A DNA stretch of 64,000 nt from Mycobacterium gordonae. GTDB taxonomy: Bacteria; Actinomycetota; Actinomycetes; Mycobacteriales; Mycobacteriaceae. Position 1 is the stretch's first letter; every line of letters begins with the position of its first letter. Shown in pieces: positions 44,402 to 52,870 of this stretch. Location of the stretch: assembly GCF_017086405.1 (NCBI RefSeq), contig NZ_CP070973.1:5116739-5180738 (forward strand), written 5' to 3'. The translations under genes were made by a program, and so were the position numbers. The notes below the pieces were generated by a model. That model saw nothing but the letters and a program-made list of their open reading frames with translations. It was not told the DNA's origin and searched no databases.

Positions 44402-45496
44402 ATGACTTCGGTCACAGATGAATTCGGTTCCTGGCTGGGTGACTTCCTACCACCCGACTACTACGACCGCTATCGCGAGTACCGGTGGGACATTCCGTTG
44501 CGGCGGGCCTATCAGCGGGCCGCCTTCGAGGCCGGCTGGCTGCAACCGACCTGGCCCCGCGAACACGGCGGCCGGTCGCTTGGCCTGCGCGAGGCGATGG
44601 AGATACGCATTGAGGCCGCGGTGCGGTCGGCGCCCAAACTGCCCAACGTCCAGGGTCCCGGGGTCGCGGCACCAGGCATTCGCCAGTTCGGCACCCCCGA
44701 GCAGATCGACCGACTGCTGGTGCCACTGCTGCGCGGCGACGAATGGTGGGCGCTGGGCATGTCCGAGCCCGAAGCCGGTTCGGACTTCGCCGGCCTGCGC
44801 ACCCGGGCCGAGCGCGAGGGTGAGATGTTCCGGGTCAACGGCCACAAGATCTGGACCACCCACGCCCACGAATCCCGCTGGTGCACCTTGTATGCCCGCA
44901 CCGATCCGGGCGCGCCCAAGCACCGCGGCATCTCGTGCCTGATCCTCGATCTGCGGTCACCCGGCGTGCGGATCGAACCCATCCGGATGGCGTCCATCTC
45001 CGACGAGACGTTCTGCGAGGTCTTTCTCGACGACGTCGAGGTGCCGGTAGAGAACCTGCTGGGTCCGCTCCACGGCGGCTGGAATGTTGCGATGTCGTCG
45101 TTACACCATGAGCGCCAGATGATCTGGATCATGAACTGGGTCGAGATCCAGCGTGGGCTGACTTCGATCCGCGGTACCGCAACCGGTGACGTCTACGGTG
45201 AACTCGGCGCGTTGCTGGCCGACGCCGAAGCGTTACGGGCCACCGGATACCGCGCCCTGCAGAACGAACTGGCCGGTCGCCCCAGCCCGGAAGCCGACAC
45301 CATGAAGCTGCTCGGATCGGTTACCCTGCAGCGAGTCTGGGAACTCAGCGCGGCTGCGGCGGGACCGGCTTCGACATGCGACCCCGACCTGCTGTTCGAA
45401 CGGCAGGACGCCCTGGCCGCGACCATCTACGGCGGGACCTCCGAGGTCCAGCGCAACATCATCGCCGAGCGGCTGCTCGGGCTGCCGAAGGGATGA
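44402..45496 (+). CDS. Acyl-CoA dehydrogenase family protein (second of four)
   Basis: 364 residues, starting immediately after the previous stop codon. It carries the middle-domain motif GMSEPEAGSDFAGLRTRAERE, the substrate strand KIWTTHAHES, and the C-terminal signature IYGGTSEVQRNIIAERLLGLP. It probably forms an alpha2beta2 heterotetramer with the preceding protein, as FadE26-FadE27 and FadE28-FadE29 do in steroid side-chain breakdown. It introduces a double bond into an acyl-CoA with FAD. Confidence 0.9.
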   Translation: MTSVTDEFGSWLGDFLPPDYYDRYREYRWDIPLRRAYQRAAFEAGWLQPTWPREHGGRSLGLREAMEIRIEAAVRSAPKLPNVQGPGVAAPGIRQFGTPEQIDRLLVPLLRGDEWWALGMSEPEAGSDFAGLRTRAEREGEMFRVNGHKIWTTHAHESRWCTLYARTDPGAPKHRGISCLILDLRSPGVRIEPIRMASISDETFCEVFLDDVEVPVENLLGPLHGGWNVAMSSLHHERQMIWIMNWVEIQRGLTSIRGTATGDVYGELGALLADAEALRATGYRALQNELAGRPSPEADTMKLLGSVTLQRVWELSAAAAGPASTCDPDLLFERQDALAATIYGGTSEVQRNIIAERLLGLPKG

Positions 45497-46650
45497 CCAC
45501 GATGGACTACGACCTCGGCGACGACGCCGGCGAATTGCGAAACCGGTTGCGGCGGCTCATTGCCGAACACATTCCCGCCGATTTCCTGGGCGCATGTACC
45601 GACGATCCCGACGACCTGGCGACCACCGAATCGTTCTGCAAGCTGCTGGCGTCCGAGGGACTGCTGGCCCTGGCGTGGCCGAAAGAGCATGGCGGAGGAG
45701 GCGGTTCGATCTGGCAACAGACCGTACTGCGTGAGGAGATGTGGGCCAACTACGAGCCCCGAGGTCCTCAGTACATGGGCATCAATTGGGTCGGCCCGGC
45801 GATCATGCGCTACGGGACCGAGCAGCAGAAGGCCCAACATCTGTCCGGCATCGCATCTGGAGAGGTGATCTGGTGCCAGGGCTTCTCCGAGCCCGAAGCC
45901 GGAACCGACCTGGCGTCGCTGCGCACCCGCGCCGTCCCGGACGGTGACGGCTGGCGGATCACCGGGCAGAAGGTGTGGACGTCCTACGCTCGCATGGCGT
46001 CCTGGTGCGTGCTGGCCGCCTGCACGCACCCCGATGCGCCGAAGTCCAAGCGGCTGAGCCTGTTTCTGATCCCGATGGACCGGCCCGGTTTCACCGTTCG
46101 CGGCATCCCTTCCATGCTGGGGCCCCATCACCTCAACGAGGTGTTTCTCGACGAGCTGTCGGCCACGCCCGGTGATGTGCTCGGTGAGCCCGGCGACGGC
46201 TGGCGGGTGATGCGCGAGGCGCTGGCTTTCGAACGGGTCGGCATCGCGCGCTATGCCCGCTGCGAGTCGCTGCTGCACCGGATGCAGGCCGAGCTTGGCG
46301 CCGACTGGGACCGACTGCCCGAATCGATTCGGGTGCGGTGGGTTCGGGCGCTCGTCGATCTGCGGGTGGCCCGGTTGATGGCCTACCGCGCTGTGTCGCT
46401 GCAGGATGACCCGGCGGCGGGCGCGGCAGCCAGCGCGGCACGCATCGCCACCACCACCTGCGATCAACTGGTCGCCGAGTTGCTCTTCGACGTGCTGGGC
46501 CCCACGGCTCTGGACAGCGGCAGCTCCGCGGCGCTGTACGGCGCGGTCGACGACCATTGGCGCTACGCCCAGGCCGCCACCGTGGCCTCGGGCACCATCG
46601 AAGTCCAGCGGATGATGGTGGCACGCGACGTTTTGGGAGAGCACCGGTGA
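45493..46650 (+). CDS. Acyl-CoA dehydrogenase family protein (third of four)
   Basis: 385 residues; the ATG overlaps the previous stop (ATGA). Signature stretches: LALAWPKEHGGGGGS, WCQGFSEPEAGTDLASLRTRAV, KVWTSYARMASWCVLAAC, and a C-terminal VASGTIEVQRMMVARDVLG, which replaces the usual GGTSEIQ. A second ATG lies three codons downstream. It is coupled to the following, shorter dehydrogenase and is probably its catalytic partner. Confidence 0.9.
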   Translation: MTTMDYDLGDDAGELRNRLRRLIAEHIPADFLGACTDDPDDLATTESFCKLLASEGLLALAWPKEHGGGGGSIWQQTVLREEMWANYEPRGPQYMGINWVGPAIMRYGTEQQKAQHLSGIASGEVIWCQGFSEPEAGTDLASLRTRAVPDGDGWRITGQKVWTSYARMASWCVLAACTHPDAPKSKRLSLFLIPMDRPGFTVRGIPSMLGPHHLNEVFLDELSATPGDVLGEPGDGWRVMREALAFERVGIARYARCESLLHRMQAELGADWDRLPESIRVRWVRALVDLRVARLMAYRAVSLQDDPAAGAAASAARIATTTCDQLVAELLFDVLGPTALDSGSSAALYGAVDDHWRYAQAATVASGTIEVQRMMVARDVLGEHR

Positions 46651-47582
46651 ATACCGAACTGCCACAAGATATCACCGACTTCGCCGCGGTGGCGGTCAAG
46701 CGACTGGCCCGATTGGGCGGGCCGCCGGCCGCGCTGCGCGCCGAGAGCGACGACGGTGTTCGGCTCGCGGCGCGCGACGCTTTGGCGGAAGTTGGCGCGT
46801 TCGACCTCGACGTCCGGTCGCAATCAGACGACCTGCTGGCCGCCGCGGTGCTCTGCCAGGCTGCCGGAGCGACGGCCCTGCCGTATCCGCTTGTCGAGGA
46901 ACTGCTGGGAATCGACGGTGCCCGGCTGAGCCTGGTCAATCCGCAAGCGCCGCGCATCGACCACGGCGACCTGCCCGGTGCCTGGCTCGGCGCCGCTGTC
47001 GACGGCACCCGCTACCGGGCCCAGCCGACGTCGCGGACGGCCGCCAAATTGGGGCCGTTTCTGGTTTCGGCCACGTTGTCGGCGCCCGACGGCACGGTGC
47101 CGGCTGCCGACGTCAACCTTCATCTCGTGCTGGGGTCATGGCGGATTCTTGGTGCGGTGCAGCAGGCACTGGAGATCGCCACCGGGCATGTGCAGGCGCG
47201 GGTGCAGTTCGGCAAACCACTCGCCGATTTTCAAACCGTCCGATTCGCCGTGGCCGATGCCGCGGTCGCGGTGCGGGGATTGCACGAGCTCGCCAAGTAC
47301 ACCCTGTGCCGGCCGGAATCAGCACCGGCGCAGACCTTTTCGTCCGACGCCCGGATACTGCGTCTCAAGGCGGCCGAGACGGCACGGCAGGTGCTACGCA
47401 CCGCGCATCAACTGCTCGGCGCGCTGGGTTTCTGCGACGAGTCCGACATCAGCGTGCTCGACCGGCACACCCAACCGCTGATTCGATTGCCGTTGAGTCC
47501 AGAGGCGCTGGCGTTGCGGCTGATTCCGGATGTGGCGGACGGTTCCTTCGAGACCTTGTTCAGCGGGCGTGTCCCGGCATGA
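46647..47582 (+). CDS. Short acyl-CoA dehydrogenase-like protein (fourth of four)
   Basis: 311 residues from GTG 46647 (overlapping GTGA). The C-terminal half is recognisably acyl-CoA dehydrogenase (LEIATGHVQARVQFGKPLADFQTVRFAVADAAV, ARQVLRTAHQLLGALGFCDE), but the middle domain is much reduced and the catalytic base is not evident. This looks like the degenerate beta subunit of a heteromeric dehydrogenase with the third protein. Confidence 0.85.
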   Translation: MNTELPQDITDFAAVAVKRLARLGGPPAALRAESDDGVRLAARDALAEVGAFDLDVRSQSDDLLAAAVLCQAAGATALPYPLVEELLGIDGARLSLVNPQAPRIDHGDLPGAWLGAAVDGTRYRAQPTSRTAAKLGPFLVSATLSAPDGTVPAADVNLHLVLGSWRILGAVQQALEIATGHVQARVQFGKPLADFQTVRFAVADAAVAVRGLHELAKYTLCRPESAPAQTFSSDARILRLKAAETARQVLRTAHQLLGALGFCDESDISVLDRHTQPLIRLPLSPEALALRLIPDVADGSFETLFSGRVPA

Positions 47583-49069
47583 ACCAGCCAGTCACCGCGG
47601 CGATGCCGTCCAACCCGTTCGAGGACGGTGTCCCGTTCGCGACCAAGCTGACCGAGCTTGCCGAACAACAACCTGACGACACCGCGGTCACGGTCGTCTC
47701 GCTGGGTGGCAGCGCGCAGGCAGTCACCTTCGGGGAACTCGATGCCCGGGCCAGTCAGTGGGGCCGGGCGCTGGCGGCTCGCGGGGCGGAGACGGGTTCG
47801 CTGGTGGCCATCGCCATCCCGAACTCGATGCACCTGGTGCTGGCCACGCTGGGCTGCTGGAAGGTCGGCGCCGTTCCGATCCCGATGCATTGGGACCTGC
47901 CGGAGTGGGAACGCGATCGGGTGCGGGCGGTGATCAACCCGGCAGTCGTGGTCGACGAGGTCAGCCGCTGGGAGCTGGATGCGTACGCGACGGCCGCACC
48001 GGCAACTCCGCTTCCGACAGCCGTGTCCCCCACCGCCAACGGCATCTGTTCCAGCGGATCCACCGGCGTGCCCAAAGTGATCCTCAACCTGGCGCCGTCG
48101 CTGTGGATACCCCAGCAGGGCGAGCCGTTCCTGGAGAACTGGACGCCGGTGCCCAAGCCGCAGCGGATCATGGTGCCCGCCCCGATGTACCACACCAACG
48201 GCTTCGCACCGCTGCTGATGCTGCTGGCCGGCGATCACCTGGTGATACTGGAAAAGTTCGACGCGCCAACGTTTGTCGACACCATCGAGCGCTTCCGCAT
48301 CAGCAATTTCACGGCGACGCCGACGATGCTGTCCCGGGTCGCCGCACTGCCAGACATCGGCCGGCGCGACCTGTCCAGCATCGTGTTCATCCTGCAGGGC
48401 GCGGCCGTGATGCCGCCGTCGCTGCTGCACACCTGGTTCGAGTTGCTCAGCCCGGAACAGATCGTGATGGCCTACGGTATGACCGAGAACCTTGGTCTGA
48501 CCGCGTTGCGCGGCGACGAGTGGCTGAGTCATCCGGGCAGCGTCGGTCGCGGCTTCCGGGACACCGAGATCAGAATTCTGGACGCCGACAAGCGGCCCCT
48601 CGCTCCCGGTGAACAGGGTGACGTGTATCTGCGGGCGCCGATGAGCGCCGGCTACCGGTATCTGGGTGGGGCTCCGCCACTGCCGTCGACCGAGGACGGG
48701 TTCCGCTCGGCCGGCGACATCGGCCATCTCGACGAAGATGGCTACCTGCACATCACTGATCGACGCGCCGACATGATCATCAGCGGGGGCGCCAATGTCT
48801 TTCCCGCAGAAGTGGAATCGGCACTATCCGGGCATCCGGGTATCGCCGATGTCGTGGTCATCGGCCTCGCCGACGCGCGCTGGGGACGGCGGGTCCACGC
48901 CGTCGTACACGCCGCGGGTCCGCTGACCGAGCAGCAGGTGATCGAGTACGCCAAGAGCCGACTGGCGCCGTACAAAGTTCCCAAGACGGTGGAATTCGTC
49001 GACGCCATCCCCCGCACCGCGGCCACCAAGGTGAACCGTTCCACGATGGTCGCGGCGCGGGGAGGATGA
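47579..49069 (+). CDS. AMP-forming acyl-CoA synthetase (second in island)
   Basis: 496 residues from ATG 47579, overlapping the previous stop. Adenylation motifs: a P-loop in the form GICSSGSTGVPKVIL, VMAYGMTENLGLTAL, SAGDIGHLDEDGYLHITDRRADMIISGGANVFPAEVE, and a C-terminal RTAATKVNRS in which the catalytic-lysine position is occupied by K within TKVNR. It ends the dehydrogenase operon. It probably activates a pathway acid or a side chain released later, distinct from the ligase at 34686. Confidence 0.92.
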   Translation: MNQPVTAAMPSNPFEDGVPFATKLTELAEQQPDDTAVTVVSLGGSAQAVTFGELDARASQWGRALAARGAETGSLVAIAIPNSMHLVLATLGCWKVGAVPIPMHWDLPEWERDRVRAVINPAVVVDEVSRWELDAYATAAPATPLPTAVSPTANGICSSGSTGVPKVILNLAPSLWIPQQGEPFLENWTPVPKPQRIMVPAPMYHTNGFAPLLMLLAGDHLVILEKFDAPTFVDTIERFRISNFTATPTMLSRVAALPDIGRRDLSSIVFILQGAAVMPPSLLHTWFELLSPEQIVMAYGMTENLGLTALRGDEWLSHPGSVGRGFRDTEIRILDADKRPLAPGEQGDVYLRAPMSAGYRYLGGAPPLPSTEDGFRSAGDIGHLDEDGYLHITDRRADMIISGGANVFPAEVESALSGHPGIADVVVIGLADARWGRRVHAVVHAAGPLTEQQVIEYAKSRLAPYKVPKTVEFVDAIPRTAATKVNRSTMVAARGG

Positions 49070-49161
49070 GCAAATGAAACCCGCTGTGTTGTCGGCCTAC
49101 CGAGCTGCCACAGGAGTTGCCGGCCCTAGAAGAACCTAGCGGGCAACGCCAGTTCTACATT
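49070..49161 (+). other. Possible truncated gene start at the end of the catabolic operon
   Basis: Four nucleotides after the ligase stop, an ATG at 49074 opens a frame of 21 codons (MKPAVLSAYRAATGVAG...) that ends at 49139. The start resembles that of an enzyme gene cut short, which would mean the operon once continued and was interrupted near the PPE gene. Evidence is thin. Confidence 0.25.
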
Positions 49162-51993
49162 TCACGGCAGCCGGAATGCGGGCAGGAGATTAGCCAGTGG
49201 AACGGCCACGGGTCCCGAGGCCACCCCCACCACCCCGCTGTCACCCACATTCATCTCCACCGACACCGCCCCCACCTGCCCACCACCGCTGACACCAGTG
49301 CCAACGACCGCACCCACCCCATCCCCGATCGACACACTTCCCCCACCCACCGAAGCAACCGACCCGCCACCGTGGAGGGGCACCGGGCCCACCCCAAGCT
49401 GCCCAGCAGGATCCGCCACCGGGCTCACCGACCCACCACCAAGCACACCCGCACTACCAAGATCACCCACACTGATCTGGCCACCGGTCCTCAACCGCTC
49501 AGAAATACTCCACGCCGCGCTGTCATCACCGGCATCCACCACCCGCAAACCCGTACCAAGCCGACCACCCGACAACGACTCACCACCACCTGCCACCTGA
49601 CCCGAAACCGCATCAATGCCCACCCCAGCACCCAAATGCCCCACCCCACTTTGTCCAACGCTCACCGCACCCCCACCACCACCAACACCGCCAGTAGCAC
49701 CGCCAGCCCCCACACCCGAGGCCACCCCCACCACCCCGCTGTCACCCACATTCATCTCCACCGACACCGCCCCCACCTGCCCACCACCGCTGACACCAGT
49801 GCCAACGACCGCACCCACCCCATCCCCGATCGACACACTTCCCCCACCCACCGAAGCAACCGACCCGCCACCGTGGAGGGGCACCGGGCCCACCCCAAGC
49901 TGCCCAGCAGGATCAGCCACCGGGCTCACCGACCCACCACCAAGCACACCCGCACTACCAAGATCACCCACACTGATCTGGCCACCGGTCCTCAACCGCT
50001 CAGAAATACTCCACGCCGCGCTGTCATCACCGGCATCCACCACCCGCAAACCCGTACCAAGCCGACCACCCGACAACGACTCACCACCACCTGCCACCTG
50101 ACCCGAAACCGCATCAATGCCCACCCCAGCACCCAAATGCCCCACCCCACTTTGTCCAACGCTCACCGCACCCCCACCACCACCGCCAGTAGCACCGCCA
50201 GCCCCCACACCCGAGGCCACCCCCACCACCCCGCTGTCACCCACATTCATCTCCACCGACACCGCCCCCACCTGCCCACCACCGCTGACACCAGTGCCAA
50301 CGACCGCACCCACCCCATCCCCGATCGACACACTTCCCCCACCCACCGAAGCAACCGACCCGCCACCGTGGAGGGGCACCGGGCCCACCCCAAGCTGCCC
50401 AGCAGGATCAGCCACCGGGCTCACCGACCCACCACCAAGCACACCCGCACTACCAAGATCACCCACACTGATCTGGCCACCGGTCCTCAACCGCTCAGAA
50501 ATACTCCACGCCGCGCTGTCATCACCGGCATCCACCACCCGCAAACCCGTACCAAGCCGACCACCCGACAACGACTCACCACCACCTGCCACCTGACCCG
50601 AAACCGCATCAATGCCCACCCCAGCACCCAAATGCCCCACCCCACTTTGTCCAACGCTCACCGCACCCCCACCACCACCGCCAGTAGCACCGCCAGCCCC
50701 CACACCCGAGGCCACCCCCACCACCCCGCTGTCACCCACATTCATCTCCACCGACACCGCCCCCACCTGCCCACCACCGCTGACACCAGTGCCAACGACC
50801 GCACCCACCCCATCCCCGATCGACACACTTCCCCCACCCACCGAAGCAACCGACCCGCCACCGTGGAGGGGCACCGGGCCCACCCCAAGCTGCCCAGCAG
50901 GATCAGCCACCGGGCTCACCGACCCACCACCAAGCACACCCGCACTACCAAGATCACCCACACTGATCTGGCCACCGGTCCTCAACCGCTCAGAAATACT
51001 CCACGCCGCGCTGTCATCACCGGCATCCACCACCCGCAAACCCGTACCAAGCCGACCACCCGACAACGACTCACCACCACCTGCCACCTGACCCGAAACC
51101 GCATCAATGCCCACCCCAGCACCCAAATGCCCCACCCCACTTTGTCCAACGCTCACCGCACCCCCACCACCACCAACACCGCCAGTAGCACCGCCAGCCC
51201 CCACACCCGAGGCCACCCCCACCACCCCGCTGTCACCCACATTCATCTCCACCGACACCGCCCCCACCTGCCCACCACCGCTGGTGAGTAGCCCTCTCGC
51301 GCCAGTGGCGACGGAGCTCAGGGCGTGGCTGTCTTGCGGTGCAACTGCAGCGCGGTTCGCGCTGGCACTACTGATTGACAAGGGCGTCGTCGCCCCAGCT
51401 TCCGCGGCTCCACCCACGGCGCCTGCGGCCGGTTCGGGCCGGGCAGGTGCGGCCGCCGTCAGACCCGACAGGGTGTGGGCGACCTGATCCCACGGCGCCA
51501 GTTCGGCGGCGGCCGCCGACACGCTGCCGTGGTACCCGACCATGGCCGTCACGTCCTGCGCCCACATCTCCTCATAGACCGTCTCGACGGTCGCGATCGC
51601 CGGCGCATTCTGGCCAAAGAAATTCGACACAACCAGCCGCACGAGACCACCGCGGTTGGCCGCAACTGCCGCTGGAGGGATCATGGCCGCCCGCGCCGTC
51701 TCGTAAGCACCGGCGACCTGTTCGGCCCGGCCGGCCGCTCCCGAAGCATGCACTGCCGCGACGGCCAATGACCTCGCATACCTTGCAGCACTAGCGGCCA
51801 TCGCCGCCGATGCCGGCCCCTGCCACGCCGTGCCCGTCAGTTCACCGGTCACCGACGAAAACGATTCCGACGCCGAAGCCAGTTCACCGGCCAGCCCATT
51901 CCAGGCGGCGGCCGCCTCCAACATCGGCGCCGACCCTGCCCCGGACAAAATCCGGGCGGAATTAATCTCAGGAGGCGAAGTCAAGAAACTCAT
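49162..51993 (-). CDS. PPE-family protein with 165-residue tandem repeats
   Basis: 943 residues from ATG 51993 (MSFLTSPPEINSARIL). The first ~175 residues are a PPE domain: the PPE motif at residues 7-9, the helical hairpin with TAWQGPAS (WxG-type turn), and FFGQNAPAIATVETVYEEMWAQDV...LAPW. A linker follows, then four full copies and one partial copy of a Gly/Ser/Val-rich unit of 165-167 residues (starts GGGQVGAVSVEMNVGDSG), and a short tail ending LLPAFRLP. No SVPxxW and no NxGxGNxG (MPTR) repeats are seen, so it does not fit the common PPE subfamilies. It is probably secreted or surface-exposed through an ESX system. No PE gene adjoins it. Confidence 0.9.
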   Translation of the reverse strand: MSFLTSPPEINSARILSGAGSAPMLEAAAAWNGLAGELASASESFSSVTGELTGTAWQGPASAAMAASAARYARSLAVAAVHASGAAGRAEQVAGAYETARAAMIPPAAVAANRGGLVRLVVSNFFGQNAPAIATVETVYEEMWAQDVTAMVGYHGSVSAAAAELAPWDQVAHTLSGLTAAAPARPEPAAGAVGGAAEAGATTPLSISSASANRAAVAPQDSHALSSVATGARGLLTSGGGQVGAVSVEMNVGDSGVVGVASGVGAGGATGGVGGGGGAVSVGQSGVGHLGAGVGIDAVSGQVAGGGESLSGGRLGTGLRVVDAGDDSAAWSISERLRTGGQISVGDLGSAGVLGGGSVSPVADPAGQLGVGPVPLHGGGSVASVGGGSVSIGDGVGAVVGTGVSGGGQVGAVSVEMNVGDSGVVGVASGVGAGGATGGGGGGAVSVGQSGVGHLGAGVGIDAVSGQVAGGGESLSGGRLGTGLRVVDAGDDSAAWSISERLRTGGQISVGDLGSAGVLGGGSVSPVADPAGQLGVGPVPLHGGGSVASVGGGSVSIGDGVGAVVGTGVSGGGQVGAVSVEMNVGDSGVVGVASGVGAGGATGGGGGGAVSVGQSGVGHLGAGVGIDAVSGQVAGGGESLSGGRLGTGLRVVDAGDDSAAWSISERLRTGGQISVGDLGSAGVLGGGSVSPVADPAGQLGVGPVPLHGGGSVASVGGGSVSIGDGVGAVVGTGVSGGGQVGAVSVEMNVGDSGVVGVASGVGAGGATGGVGGGGGAVSVGQSGVGHLGAGVGIDAVSGQVAGGGESLSGGRLGTGLRVVDAGDDSAAWSISERLRTGGQISVGDLGSAGVLGGGSVSPVADPAGQLGVGPVPLHGGGSVASVGGGSVSIGDGVGAVVGTGVSGGGQVGAVSVEMNVGDSGVVGVASGPVAVPLANLLPAFRLP
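49217..51283. repeat. Tandem array of 495/501-bp units, 4 full plus 1 partial copy
   Basis: Unit starts (GAGGCCACCCCCACC on the plus strand) fall at 49217, 49718, 50213, 50708 and 51209, giving lengths of 501, 495, 495 and 501 bp plus a 75-bp partial. Copies look identical apart from a 6-bp indel (two extra codons in the glycine run, units 1 and 4) and one substitution near 49415. All changes keep the PPE frame. Such near-identity points to recent expansion or gene conversion. Confidence 0.95.
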
Positions 51994-52870
51994 ATTTGCA
52001 TTCCTTTTCGACAGATCAATCGCGAGCACCCCTGCCGGTACCCGCACTATTTAATTGCTCTCGCCGGGTCTGATAACGACCGGATAGGCCCTGCCAAGAT
52101 GGTCACAATTGCATCAAGTCTTCGCAGTGAAGTTTGATAGCGCGACACGGTACAAGACGCACCGAGCACTGGCTAGTAAGTGGCGGCGCCGACCATTCAG
52201 TTATTGGTCGGCATTCGCTTCGCGCCGCCACCCGGTGCGGCCAGATGCCGGCCCGCGGGATGGTCGAGATCACCTGCTGCCGGCGACCGGCTCCACACTG
52301 ACTCGATGGTGTGCAGGCCCTGCGCGCTGGAGCCGATCCCATCCCGACAACCCGGCGAATCATCGACATCAATCTGCGCACACCGCACCAAATTGCCTGA
52401 TTAGAGGCCATTCATCAGCCGCATAGCGCGGATCCCCTGCAGATTGGATTCGAAGCTGTGAAGGAATGAGGACACCGATACGAGACCGCCAGACCGGCGC
52501 GCAGTCGACGGGCGGACCATCGCCGGTATCGCAAATCGACCAGCGCCGAGGGCGGGTACTTCGACGGTTGCGGTGCCGCGTGACGCCTTCGATGCCTCGC
52601 GAATACTCATAGAAAAAGTGGTGTATAAACTCGTTCGGCACTAAAAGGCACGGGAGCGTTGCCAATCCCAGGCGGATCACAACACGTCGTCAGCCCGCGG
52701 TTCGGCTCTCGATCAGCCGTCGCGTGCAATGCTCACGGATGACGTGTCGACCGCCCGAACCTGCATACATGCCGCGCGCTGATAACGCTCGGAGCCAATT
52801 ACGCCGCGCCTGGGTACCGCGCACTTTCTGCTCGACGGCCCGGCAAACGGATATCTGAAGGCTAAACGAT
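51994..52870. other. Long intergenic region between the PPE gene and the ESX locus
   Basis: About 880 nt without a recognisable gene. Short open frames on both strands have no family resemblance or convincing ribosome-binding site. A 7-bp hairpin, CCGACCA (52189-52195) / TGGTCGG (52205-52211), lies inside. GC content appears lower than in the flanking genes, which would fit a recombination scar or decayed DNA. The first ~100 nt should hold the PPE promoter. Confidence 0.4.

Noticed and set aside
49217..51283. CRISPR-like array
   Set aside because: Units are ~495 bp, contiguous and without spacers, and encode one protein frame; this is a coding tandem repeat.
49117..51291. Long plus-strand open frame (His/Thr/Pro-rich repeats) across the PPE array, plus shorter ones in the third frame
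   Set aside because: It is the antisense of the PPE tandem repeat; the absence of stops follows from the repeated GC-rich unit. Only the minus frame has a PPE domain and a proper start.
52103..52680. Several ~65-105-codon frames between the PPE gene and the ESX locus
   Set aside because: Mutually overlapping, no recognisable motif, no good ribosome-binding site.
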